This document shows positions 18,803 through 26,316 of a stretch of 64,000 nucleotides of DNA, piece after piece. Location: NCBI RefSeq assembly GCF_003634825.1, contig NZ_RBXD01000001.1:1882501-1946500 (forward strand). The letters run 5' to 3'. Below the pieces are notes generated by a model that was given only the letters and a program-made list of their open reading frames with translations, ran no database searches and was not told where the DNA came from. The translations under genes were made by a program, and so were the position numbers. Numbering within the stretch: position 1 is the stretch's first letter; each line of letters begins with the position of its first letter. The DNA comes from Flavobacterium sp. 123 (GTDB taxonomy: Bacteria > Bacteroidota > Bacteroidia > Flavobacteriales > Flavobacteriaceae).

Positions 18803-19714
18803 ATGAAATCTATTTTAATAGTTCTTATAATGCCCTTTTTTATTTTGGCACAGCCAAAAAAAGATACAATAAGAGTGTTTTATTTGGGAGGGCAATCAAA
18901 CATGGAAGGGTTTGGATTTGTAAAAAACCTGCCGGATTCTTTAAATAAAAAAAATAAAAATGTTTTTATTTATCATGGAAATTCTGTTGAAGATAATAAT
19001 GAAACAGGAGGTTTAGGAAAATGGGACTTTTTAGAGCCAGGTCATGGTACTGGATTTTCATCTGATGGAAAAGTGAATAAACTTTCGGACAGATTCGGTG
19101 TCGAGTTGTCAATGGCTAAAAAGTTGCAAGAATTATATCCAAATCAAAAACTCGCTTTTATAAAATATGCCAGAAATGGATCTTCAATTGATAGTGTAGG
19201 AACTACTGGTTTTGGTGCTTGGGAGCCTGATTTTAGAGGAGGGAAAGGAATCAATCAATATGATTTTTTTCTAAAAACCGTTAATAATGCAATGGCTGTA
19301 AATGATATAAATGGCGATGGAGTGGAGGATATTTTGATTCCAACTGGGATTATTTGGATGCAAGGAGAAAGTGATTCTGATAAAACAGAGCAAATTGCAA
19401 ATCAATATTATGCAAATTTGAAACGATTGATGGAACTAATGAAAGCAGCTTTTAGAAATGCTGATTTACCTATTGTGATTGGAAAAATATCTGATTCAGG
19501 TGATGATACTGATGGGAAAGTATGGCGTTTTGGTGAATTAGTACAATACGGACAAGAAAAATTTGCATTAGTAGAACCTAATGTAGCTATTGTAAGAACT
19601 ACAAATAGTTATAAATATTCAGATAGATATCATTATGATAACAACGGATTTATTGACTTAGGGAAACAATTTGCAAATTCAATTTTTCTTTTAAATGCTA
19701 AAAAGAAACATTAA
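18803..19714 (+). CDS. Sialate O-acetylesterase-like SGNH carbohydrate esterase
   Basis: 303 residues with a signal peptide (ending FFILAQ). The SASA/CE6-type blocks are present: the nucleophile block VFYLGGQSNMEGFG (Ser near residue 33), the mid motif GIIWMQGESDSD near 190, and the C-terminal Asp/His region YKYSDRYHYDNNGFIDLGKQ. Family members remove acetyl groups from sugars. In this locus it would de-acetylate the incoming glycan so that GH30 and GH3 can act. DINGDGVEDIL near residue 170 is an extra calcium-type loop. The natural substrate is not determinable here. Confidence 0.82.
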   Translation: MKSILIVLIMPFFILAQPKKDTIRVFYLGGQSNMEGFGFVKNLPDSLNKKNKNVFIYHGNSVEDNNETGGLGKWDFLEPGHGTGFSSDGKVNKLSDRFGVELSMAKKLQELYPNQKLAFIKYARNGSSIDSVGTTGFGAWEPDFRGGKGINQYDFFLKTVNNAMAVNDINGDGVEDILIPTGIIWMQGESDSDKTEQIANQYYANLKRLMELMKAAFRNADLPIVIGKISDSGDDTDGKVWRFGELVQYGQEKFALVEPNVAIVRTTNSYKYSDRYHYDNNGFIDLGKQFANSIFLLNAKKKH

Positions 19715-20032
19715 TTAGTTCTCAAAAGTGTATTGGATAAAACAAAAAGAGTAATGTTTTATCGCGAGAGAACTTTTATATATGCAAAATTAATATATTT
19801 GATGCGGTATTTTTTTGTTGTGCTAATGGGAAGTATGGGGATTTAGCAAAAAAATAAAAAAGTATTGACTCTAATCCGTTTTCCTAAAGAACTTGTAGTT
19901 ATGTATAAATTAGGAAAATTAAGGGCGATGTAGAGGAAATCAAAAATAGAGGTTGTCTTGTTTAAGGCAACCTCTTTTTTTTAAATTCTGTTTCAATACT
20001 TTTTTTAACAACAATTTTTAACAACAATTTTT
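19715..20032 (+). ncRNA. 318-base gap with a possible small-RNA unit (TATATTTG box to terminator)
   Basis: No coding frame is visible. A TATATTTG box lies at 19794-19801 and a strong terminator ends at 19982, so a transcript of about 175 bases could be made. The -33 element is poor. The gap also has nested inverted repeats at 19717-19771 (GTTCTC..GAGAAC around GATAAAAC..GTTTTATC) and a tandem 13-bp repeat, TTTTTAACAACAA, at 20002-20027. The sRNA reading is speculative. Confidence 0.3.
19948..19982 (+). terminator. Terminator after the esterase gene
   Basis: AGAGGTTGTC pairs with GGCAACCTCT (one G-U pair), followed by a T8 tract. It closes the plus-strand hydrolase run before the convergent GH3 gene. 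Confidence 0.85.
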
Positions 20033-22363
20033 TTAATTCTGGTTTACTGCTTTTAAGATAGCATCCAGATTTTCTTCTGTGAATTTTCCTCCAGACAATA
20101 ACAAGAATTTGTTTATTGGCATATCAGCTAACATAGCCTCAAGGAAAGCAGCTGCTTTTTTCTCGTCTTCTGTTTCTGCTTTTTTAGTAGCTCCAGTAAA
20201 ACTTTGTACGATTTGTGCATAAATAGCTTCGCTGTTAGGTGCTTTTTTGAATTCTTTAAATAAAGATTCACGAGTAAGAACCACTTTAGCTGGTCTTGTA
20301 GATTGAATATCTATTGTTTGTTTTAAAGATAAGTTACGAGAAGAACTTCCAACTAGAACATCAAATTTTCCTGATTTTACAACCCAATCATGAGATTTTG
20401 CATTGTAATAAGCAAAGTCACGAGAAGTCAATTTGAAACTAACTGTTTTCTCTTCACCAGGAAGTAAACTTACTTTTTCAAAGTGTTTCAATTCGTTTTC
20501 TGGTCTTGCGATTTCAGTTTCTTGTTCATGAACATACAATTGAACAACTTCTTTACCTGCAATTTTTCCAGTATTTTTTACTTTCACTGAGATTGTAATG
20601 TCATCAGAATCTTTTGCAGAAGTAGTATTTGTATTTATGTCAGAATATCCAAAAGTGGTATAGCTTAATCCGTATCCAAAAGGGAAGATTGGTTCTATTT
20701 TCTTTTTGTCATAATAACGGTATCCAATGAAAATACCTTCACCATAATTAGCATTCCCATCTCTTGAAGGGAAATCTATTGCAGCAGGCGTATCCTCAAC
20801 ACGTGCTGGGAATGTTTCAGATAATTTTCCAGAAGGATTTACTTTTCCAGTTAATATGTCAGCAATAGCACCACCACCAGCTTGACCACCTAGATATGCC
20901 TCAACAATAGCAGAAACATCATTTTTCCATGGCATAGAAACTGCAGCTCCATTCATCAATACTACCACAACATTTTTATTCACTTTTGCTACTTCAGCAA
21001 TCAATTTATTGTGACCAGCAGGCATGTCTAAATTTGCTCTGTCATATCCTTCTGATTCGTATGAGTCTGGTAATCCAGCAAAAAGAATAACTAATTCAGC
21101 ATTTTTTGCGTTTTGAACAGCTTCGGCAATTTTAGCCTCGTCAGTTTCTCCAGCTGTATTGTAACCACTTGAGAAACTAAATTCAGTTCCTTTAGCTAGT
21201 TTTTGTAATTCAGTCAATGCATTTAAGATTTGAGTAGGACGTACTTGTGAACTACCAGCACCTTGATAACGTGGGTTTTTAGCAAAATCTCCAACAATTG
21301 CAATTTTTTTCAAAGAAGATTTCAATGGTAATATAGCATTGTCATTTTTCAATAATACAATACATTCGCCACTTACTTGTCTTGCTAATTCGTTGTTTTT
21401 TACTTTGTCAACAACGATTCCTTTTTTATGACTGTCTTTTGCTTTTAATGTTACAGCAAGTAATTCGGTTACAATTTGGTCTAATCTTGCTTCTGACAAA
21501 GTACCTTTTTTAACTGCTTCAACAATTTTTTTGTCGTTGAAACCACCACTTGCAGGCATTTCTAAATTCAATCCAGCATCTACGCCAGCTACTCTTTCAT
21601 TAACCGCACCCCAGTCAGAAACTACAAAGCCTTTTAAACCCCATTTGTCTTTTAAAGTTTGAGTTAATAAATATCCATTTTCTGAAGCATAAACTCCATT
21701 TAATTTATTGTAAGAACACATAACAGTCCATGGTTGTGCATTTTTTACAGCCATTTCAAATGCAGGAAAATAGATTTCATTCAAAGTACGCTCGTCTACA
21801 TTTGAACTGTTTGACATACGTTCAGTTTCTTGACTATTTGCTGCAAAATGTTTTATAGATGTACCCACACCTTGACTTTGAACTCCGTTTATATATCCAG
21901 TCGCAATAGTTCCTGCTAAGATTGGATCTTCAGAAAAATATTCAAAATTTCTTCCTCCAAGTGGAGAACGTTTCATATTTACTCCTGGACCTAATAATAT
22001 TTGAACATCGTTTGCTTGAGATTCAATTCCTAATGCTTCACCCATTTTTTGAGCTAAAGCTGGATTCCAAGAAGAGGCAACTGCAGAAGCTGTTGGGAAA
22101 CAAGTTGCAGGAACACTATTTGTGAAATCAAAACCTACTGCTTTACGTAAACCGTGAGGTCCATCTGTCATAAAAATAGAAGGTATGCCTAGTCTAGCGA
22201 TTGCTTTTGTTGACCATGCAGTTTCTCCAGAACACAAAGAAGCTTTTTCTTCAAGTGTCATTTTTGCAACTAATTTTGTTGCTTTTTCTCTATAATCTAC
22301 ACTTTGAGCATAGGATTGTGATGACAATGCTACACCAATAAGTAGTAAAATAATTTTTTTCAT
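20033..22363 (-). CDS. GH3-family beta-glucosidase (BglX-like)
   Basis: 776 residues with a signal peptide (ending SSQSYAQS). The N-terminal barrel has RLGIPSIFMTDGPHGLR and the nucleophile Asp250 in GFVVSDWGAVN; KHFAANSQETERMSNSSNVD is the family lysine-histidine block. The alpha/beta domain (VVLMNGAAVSMPW, AYLGGQAGGGAIADILTGK) and a fibronectin III-like domain (FGYGLSYTTF onwards, GSSSRNLSLK) follow. An extra tail of about 60 residues follows the usual end. GH3 enzymes release terminal beta-linked glucose from oligosaccharides, the natural final step after GH30. It is divergent from the Nudix-like regulator gene. Confidence 0.93.
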   Translation of the reverse strand: MKKIILLLIGVALSSQSYAQSVDYREKATKLVAKMTLEEKASLCSGETAWSTKAIARLGIPSIFMTDGPHGLRKAVGFDFTNSVPATCFPTASAVASSWNPALAQKMGEALGIESQANDVQILLGPGVNMKRSPLGGRNFEYFSEDPILAGTIATGYINGVQSQGVGTSIKHFAANSQETERMSNSSNVDERTLNEIYFPAFEMAVKNAQPWTVMCSYNKLNGVYASENGYLLTQTLKDKWGLKGFVVSDWGAVNERVAGVDAGLNLEMPASGGFNDKKIVEAVKKGTLSEARLDQIVTELLAVTLKAKDSHKKGIVVDKVKNNELARQVSGECIVLLKNDNAILPLKSSLKKIAIVGDFAKNPRYQGAGSSQVRPTQILNALTELQKLAKGTEFSFSSGYNTAGETDEAKIAEAVQNAKNAELVILFAGLPDSYESEGYDRANLDMPAGHNKLIAEVAKVNKNVVVVLMNGAAVSMPWKNDVSAIVEAYLGGQAGGGAIADILTGKVNPSGKLSETFPARVEDTPAAIDFPSRDGNANYGEGIFIGYRYYDKKKIEPIFPFGYGLSYTTFGYSDINTNTTSAKDSDDITISVKVKNTGKIAGKEVVQLYVHEQETEIARPENELKHFEKVSLLPGEEKTVSFKLTSRDFAYYNAKSHDWVVKSGKFDVLVGSSSRNLSLKQTIDIQSTRPAKVVLTRESLFKEFKKAPNSEAIYAQIVQSFTGATKKAETEDEKKAAAFLEAMLADMPINKFLLLSGGKFTEENLDAILKAVNQN

Positions 22364-22694
22364 AAAATTTTATTTGGTTGTTTTTAGGCGTTATCTAGCA
22401 CATAATAAAACTATGTGTTATTTTGACGCAATGTACACTTTTTTTTAATTCGATGCGCATTTACTATGAAATTTATATAATTTTTTTACTATTCATTTTT
22501 TTAAGAAGTTTTTTAATACGAATTCATTGTTTTTTATGTAAAATGTCACTTCTTTTATTTTATATCTTATATAAAAAGCAAGTGAGATGAAAGCTTTATT
22601 GTGTAGATTGAGTTTCTCCTTTTATTTTTTTAGAAAAAATAAACTAAATTGCGCATCAATAGTTACATTTATAAAGACAAAGAATACTTATAGT
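22364..22694. promoter_or_regulatory. Divergent control region between GH3 and the Nudix-like regulator
   Basis: 331 bases. An inverted repeat at 22396-22419, TAgCACATA / TATGTGtTA with one mismatch and a 6-base gap, lies 33-56 bases before the GH3 start, where an operator would sit. ATGCGCAT near 22453 is a perfect 8-base palindrome. An upstream in-frame ATG at 22587 exists but codes for an atypical N-terminus, so it is treated as leader. Confidence 0.45.
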
Positions 22695-23450
22695 ATGTTA
22701 AATTCCACTTTGAAAGACTCTGAAAGATACCAGCCAGGTTTATCTATAGATTGCGTTATTTTTGGCTTTAGTGATAATCAATTGAAAGTTTTATTGATAA
22801 AAACAATTTATGGTGAAAAATGGGGATTGCCCGGAGGTTTTGTTTCTAAGGATGAAGATTTAGATCTTGCAGCCAATAGTGTTTTGTATAAAAGAACGGG
22901 TTTAGAAGGTATTTTTCTGAGACAATTTGCCACTTTTGGTGCTGTAAAAAGAAACGAAGGTCATTTTGACGATGCTCTTTTTGCTAAGTTAGGCACTCCT
23001 TTTGAAGATAGGGGATGGTTTTTGCAACGTTTTATAACAGTAGGTTATTATGCCTTGGTCGATATTTTAAAAGCGGTACCGCAACGCAAAGTAGATACAG
23101 AATTAGTAGAGTGGATAGATCATAATGCGGTTCCAGATTTAATTTTGGATCACAAGGAAATCATTGATAGAGCTTTAGAGACGCTACGTATGGAGTTGAA
23201 TTTAATGCCTATTGGGTATAACTTACTTCCTGAAAAATTTACTATTCCTGAATTACAAAGACTTTATGAAACGATATTAGGAAAAAAACTAGATCGTAGA
23301 AATTTTCTTCGTAAGATAACTTCAATAGGAATATTGACTAAATTAGATGAAAAGAAAAGTAATGTTGCTCATAAAGCACCTAACTTATATAGTTTCGATA
23401 AAGAGCGATATGATGCCGTTTTGAAAAGCGGACTGAATCAAGGTTGGTAA
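22695..23450 (+). CDS. Nudix-like (NrtR/AraR-type) sugar-responsive transcriptional regulator
   Basis: 251 residues from ATG 22695. That start was chosen because the conserved Nudix fold begins at residue ~14 (GLSIDCVIFGFSDNQLKVLL) and the possible 36-residue extension from 22587 is unlike the family. The Nudix box has lost its catalytic glutamates: after LPGGFVSKDED the REUxEE segment reads SVLYKR. The C-terminus is a winged helix (FTIPELQRLYETILGKKLDR, then NFLRKITSIGILTK). In Bacteroidota this architecture marks repressors of sugar genes that bind a sugar in the old active site. It is followed 21 bases later by the six-hairpin glycosidase gene and is divergent from GH3. Those are its likely targets. 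Confidence 0.85.
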   Translation: MLNSTLKDSERYQPGLSIDCVIFGFSDNQLKVLLIKTIYGEKWGLPGGFVSKDEDLDLAANSVLYKRTGLEGIFLRQFATFGAVKRNEGHFDDALFAKLGTPFEDRGWFLQRFITVGYYALVDILKAVPQRKVDTELVEWIDHNAVPDLILDHKEIIDRALETLRMELNLMPIGYNLLPEKFTIPELQRLYETILGKKLDRRNFLRKITSIGILTKLDEKKSNVAHKAPNLYSFDKERYDAVLKSGLNQGW

Positions 23451-23471
23451 AATTTTCTAAAATTTAATCTC

Positions 23472-26135
23472 ATGAAAATAAGAACTAATTTCATAGCTAT
23501 GACCATTTTAACTGCTAGTGCCATTATGTCTTCCTGCAAAAGTGATTCGCCAATTCTGTATAAAGCTCAGAATTTTACAGTATATAAAGATAAAGTAGTT
23601 CAAGGTCAAAATATCGCTGAGGTGTTGTCACCTGTGATAATGAAATCCAATTATAAAAGTACGGAGAACGAAACCTACTCTAATTTGATTTCTTTCAAAT
23701 TTAGTATTAATGAAAAAGACAATGATTTAGCTCAAGGAGTGAATCGTCAAATTCTTATAACCAATCAAAAAGAATCTCCTATATATGTTTTTGGACAACA
23801 ACAGACAGAGCCTGTAGATGGGCCAAAAGGAATTCTGCCTGCAGATACTGATTTTACTTTTAGATTAGATATGCGTGCTGTTTTTCAACAGTTCAAGGAT
23901 AAAGGATTTTACCAATGTCAAGATGGGACTAAAATTGCCCAATCTGATTTCAAAGGAGTTTATATAGCGGGTGGTGCCCTACCATTAACCTGGGATTTTG
24001 TGAATTTGTCTTCCCGTGGTCTTAAAATGACCGATACAGATGCAGATGGGATTTTTGAAATAACTCTTAAACTAAATCCGTTAATACCTGTTGAAGACAA
24101 GACATGGAAACTAACGCAGGATATAACTTCTAAAGCGAGCTACAAATCGGATCAACCTATTGTAGATGCATTATACAATTTGTCTTTGGAGGAAGCTAAA
24201 TTAGCTATTGAACCAGACAATACTTTTAGAACTGGTGCTAAATGGGCAGGTGTTTGGACTAGAGATATTAGCTATAGTATTCTTTTAGCCTTTTCTTATT
24301 TGGAGCCTGAGGTTGCTAAAATTAGTTTACTGAAAAAAGTAAAAAGAGACCGTATAATTCAAGATACGGGTTCTGGTGGAGCATGGCCAGTTTCTTCTGA
24401 TAGAACAACATGGGCACTTGCAGCATGGGAAGTTTATAAAACAACAGGCGATAAGGATTGGTTGAAAAAAGCTTATACTATCATTAAGAATACTACCGAG
24501 GATGATTACAAAACAATACGTAACAATCAAACAGGAATGTATTCTGGAGAATCTTCTTTCTTGGATTGGAGAGAGCAAACCTATCCAAAATGGATGTCTA
24601 ATATGGATATTTATGTATCTCAAAATTTAGGAACAAATATGGTGCATTATCAAACGCATCAGATTTTATCTAAAATGGCGACAATTTTAGGAGAATCTCA
24701 CGAACAATATGATGCGATAGCTGCGCAAATAAAAAAAGGAATCAATGCAAACTTATGGATGGAGGATAAAGGGTATTATGCGCAATATCTATACGGAAAA
24801 AACTACATGATTCCATCGAAACGTTTTGAAGCATTAGGAGAAGCTTTGGCAGTGTTGTTTGATGTTGCTGATGCAGAACAAAGCAAATCGATTATTTCTA
24901 AAAGTCCTTTGACGGATTATGGAGTTACATGTATTTATCCTCAAATTCCAGGTATTCCACCGTATCATAATAATGCAATTTGGCCTTTTGTTCAATCCTA
25001 TTGGAATTTGGCCGCAGCCAAAGTTGGAAACGAAAAAGTATTAAATCAAGGATTGGCATCGATTTATAGAGCAGCAGGTTTGTTTTTGACAAACTACGAA
25101 AATATGGTTGCCGATAATGGAGATTTTAAAGGCACCGAAATCAATTCACATCGAATGCTTTGGAGTATGGCTGGGAATTTATCAATGGTGTACCGCGTTT
25201 TTATAGGAATGCATTTTGAAGAAGATCAATTGGTTTTTGAACCCGTAATTCCAAAAAATTATGGGGGAACAAGAAGTCTAACTAATTTTAAATACCGAAA
25301 CGCCAATTTGAATATTACAATTGAAGGTTATGGAAATAAAATTGCATCGGTTAGTATTGATGGGAAAAAAGCTGATAAAGCGATTATTTCAGCAACATTT
25401 ATCGGGAATCATTCGGTGAAAATTACAATGAGTAATAATGATTTTTCAAGTGATGCAATTAATTTAGTGGAAAATAAATTCACTTTGGCTAACCCAAATA
25501 CGACACTTAACGGCAATACCTTGACTTGGAAAAACAATTCAGAAGCAGTAGCGTATCAGGTGTATAAAAACGGAAAGCTTGTAGATAAAACTACCGCTGC
25601 AAGCTATCAAATTTTAGAGGATAACTATGCGGAATATGCTGTAAGTGCAATTGATGTGTTAGGGCAGGAGTCTTTTATGAGTGAGCCTTTGATATATAGT
25701 AAAGCACAACCGCTCGTTATTGAATCGGAAGATTTTATTACTAAATCTGATTTGAATTATGTAAATTATTCTGGTAAAGGTTTTGTCGAAGTTTCAACTG
25801 AAAAGAATACAAAAGTGAGTATTCCAATAGTTGTTGCTGAAAGCGGAGAATATTTCGTCGACATAAAATATTCAAACGGAAGCGGTCCATGGAATACAGA
25901 TAACAAATGTGCGATTCGCTCTTTATACCTTAATCAAGATTATGTAGGCGTAATGGTTTTGCCGCAACGAGGAACAAATGAATGGTCAGATTGGGGTTTT
26001 TCTAATTCTCATAAAATTAATTTGGTAAAAGGTGAAAATCAATTAGAGTTGGTTATGGAAGCCTGGAATAACAATATGAATGTAGATGTTAATCGTGCTA
26101 TGATTGATTATATTAGGCTGTATAAAGTCCAGTAG
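23472..26135 (+). CDS. Six-hairpin (alpha/alpha)6 glycosidase lipoprotein with CBM35-like C-terminus
   Basis: 887 residues with lipobox IMSSC near residue 22. Residues ~35-200 form a beta-sandwich; ~210-600 form an (alpha/alpha)6 barrel with VWTRDISYSILL, GGAWPVSSDRTTWALAAWEV, FLDWREQTYPKWM and PGIPPYHNNAIWPFVQSYWN. A short FN3-like piece (GNTLTWKNNSEAVAYQVYKN) lies near 680, and a CBM6/35-like domain (PLVIESEDFI to DYIRLYKVQ) fills the last 140 residues. Acidic residues in TRD, DWRE and GTEIN are candidates for catalysis. The barrel resembles GH63-like and debranching families, but I cannot assign a family or substrate. The lipoprotein probably faces the cell surface or periplasm. Confidence 0.65.
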   Translation: MKIRTNFIAMTILTASAIMSSCKSDSPILYKAQNFTVYKDKVVQGQNIAEVLSPVIMKSNYKSTENETYSNLISFKFSINEKDNDLAQGVNRQILITNQKESPIYVFGQQQTEPVDGPKGILPADTDFTFRLDMRAVFQQFKDKGFYQCQDGTKIAQSDFKGVYIAGGALPLTWDFVNLSSRGLKMTDTDADGIFEITLKLNPLIPVEDKTWKLTQDITSKASYKSDQPIVDALYNLSLEEAKLAIEPDNTFRTGAKWAGVWTRDISYSILLAFSYLEPEVAKISLLKKVKRDRIIQDTGSGGAWPVSSDRTTWALAAWEVYKTTGDKDWLKKAYTIIKNTTEDDYKTIRNNQTGMYSGESSFLDWREQTYPKWMSNMDIYVSQNLGTNMVHYQTHQILSKMATILGESHEQYDAIAAQIKKGINANLWMEDKGYYAQYLYGKNYMIPSKRFEALGEALAVLFDVADAEQSKSIISKSPLTDYGVTCIYPQIPGIPPYHNNAIWPFVQSYWNLAAAKVGNEKVLNQGLASIYRAAGLFLTNYENMVADNGDFKGTEINSHRMLWSMAGNLSMVYRVFIGMHFEEDQLVFEPVIPKNYGGTRSLTNFKYRNANLNITIEGYGNKIASVSIDGKKADKAIISATFIGNHSVKITMSNNDFSSDAINLVENKFTLANPNTTLNGNTLTWKNNSEAVAYQVYKNGKLVDKTTAASYQILEDNYAEYAVSAIDVLGQESFMSEPLIYSKAQPLVIESEDFITKSDLNYVNYSGKGFVEVSTEKNTKVSIPIVVAESGEYFVDIKYSNGSGPWNTDNKCAIRSLYLNQDYVGVMVLPQRGTNEWSDWGFSNSHKINLVKGENQLELVMEAWNNNMNVDVNRAMIDYIRLYKVQ

Positions 26136-26157
26136 CAAGAAACTACTTTTAGATTTA

Positions 26158-26200
26158 AAACATAAAGACTGTCTACTCTAGGCAGTCTTTATGTTTTAAA
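26158..26200 (+). terminator. Terminator after the six-hairpin glycosidase
   Basis: A perfect 14-bp stem, AAACATAAAGACTG / CAGTCTTTATGTTT, with an 11-base loop. The U-tract is short. It separates the glycosidase from the amylosucrase-like gene, which starts 120 bases later. Confidence 0.75.
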
Positions 26201-26316
26201 TTAATATTTTTCTGGAAACCATTTTTTTTATTATATTTCAAAATATTTTATGCTTGGAGAAATTCCAAAATACTATTTATCCTTTTTTAAAGTACAACAA
26301 GTAAAAATTACAACAT

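Noticed and set aside
20002..20027. Tandem 13-bp repeat TTTTTAACAACAA as a regulatory site
   Set aside because: It lies past the ends of both convergent genes and probably reflects replication slippage.
22587..22694. Upstream extension of the Nudix-like regulator
   Set aside because: The 36 extra residues are not like the family, and the conserved domain fits the ATG at 22695.
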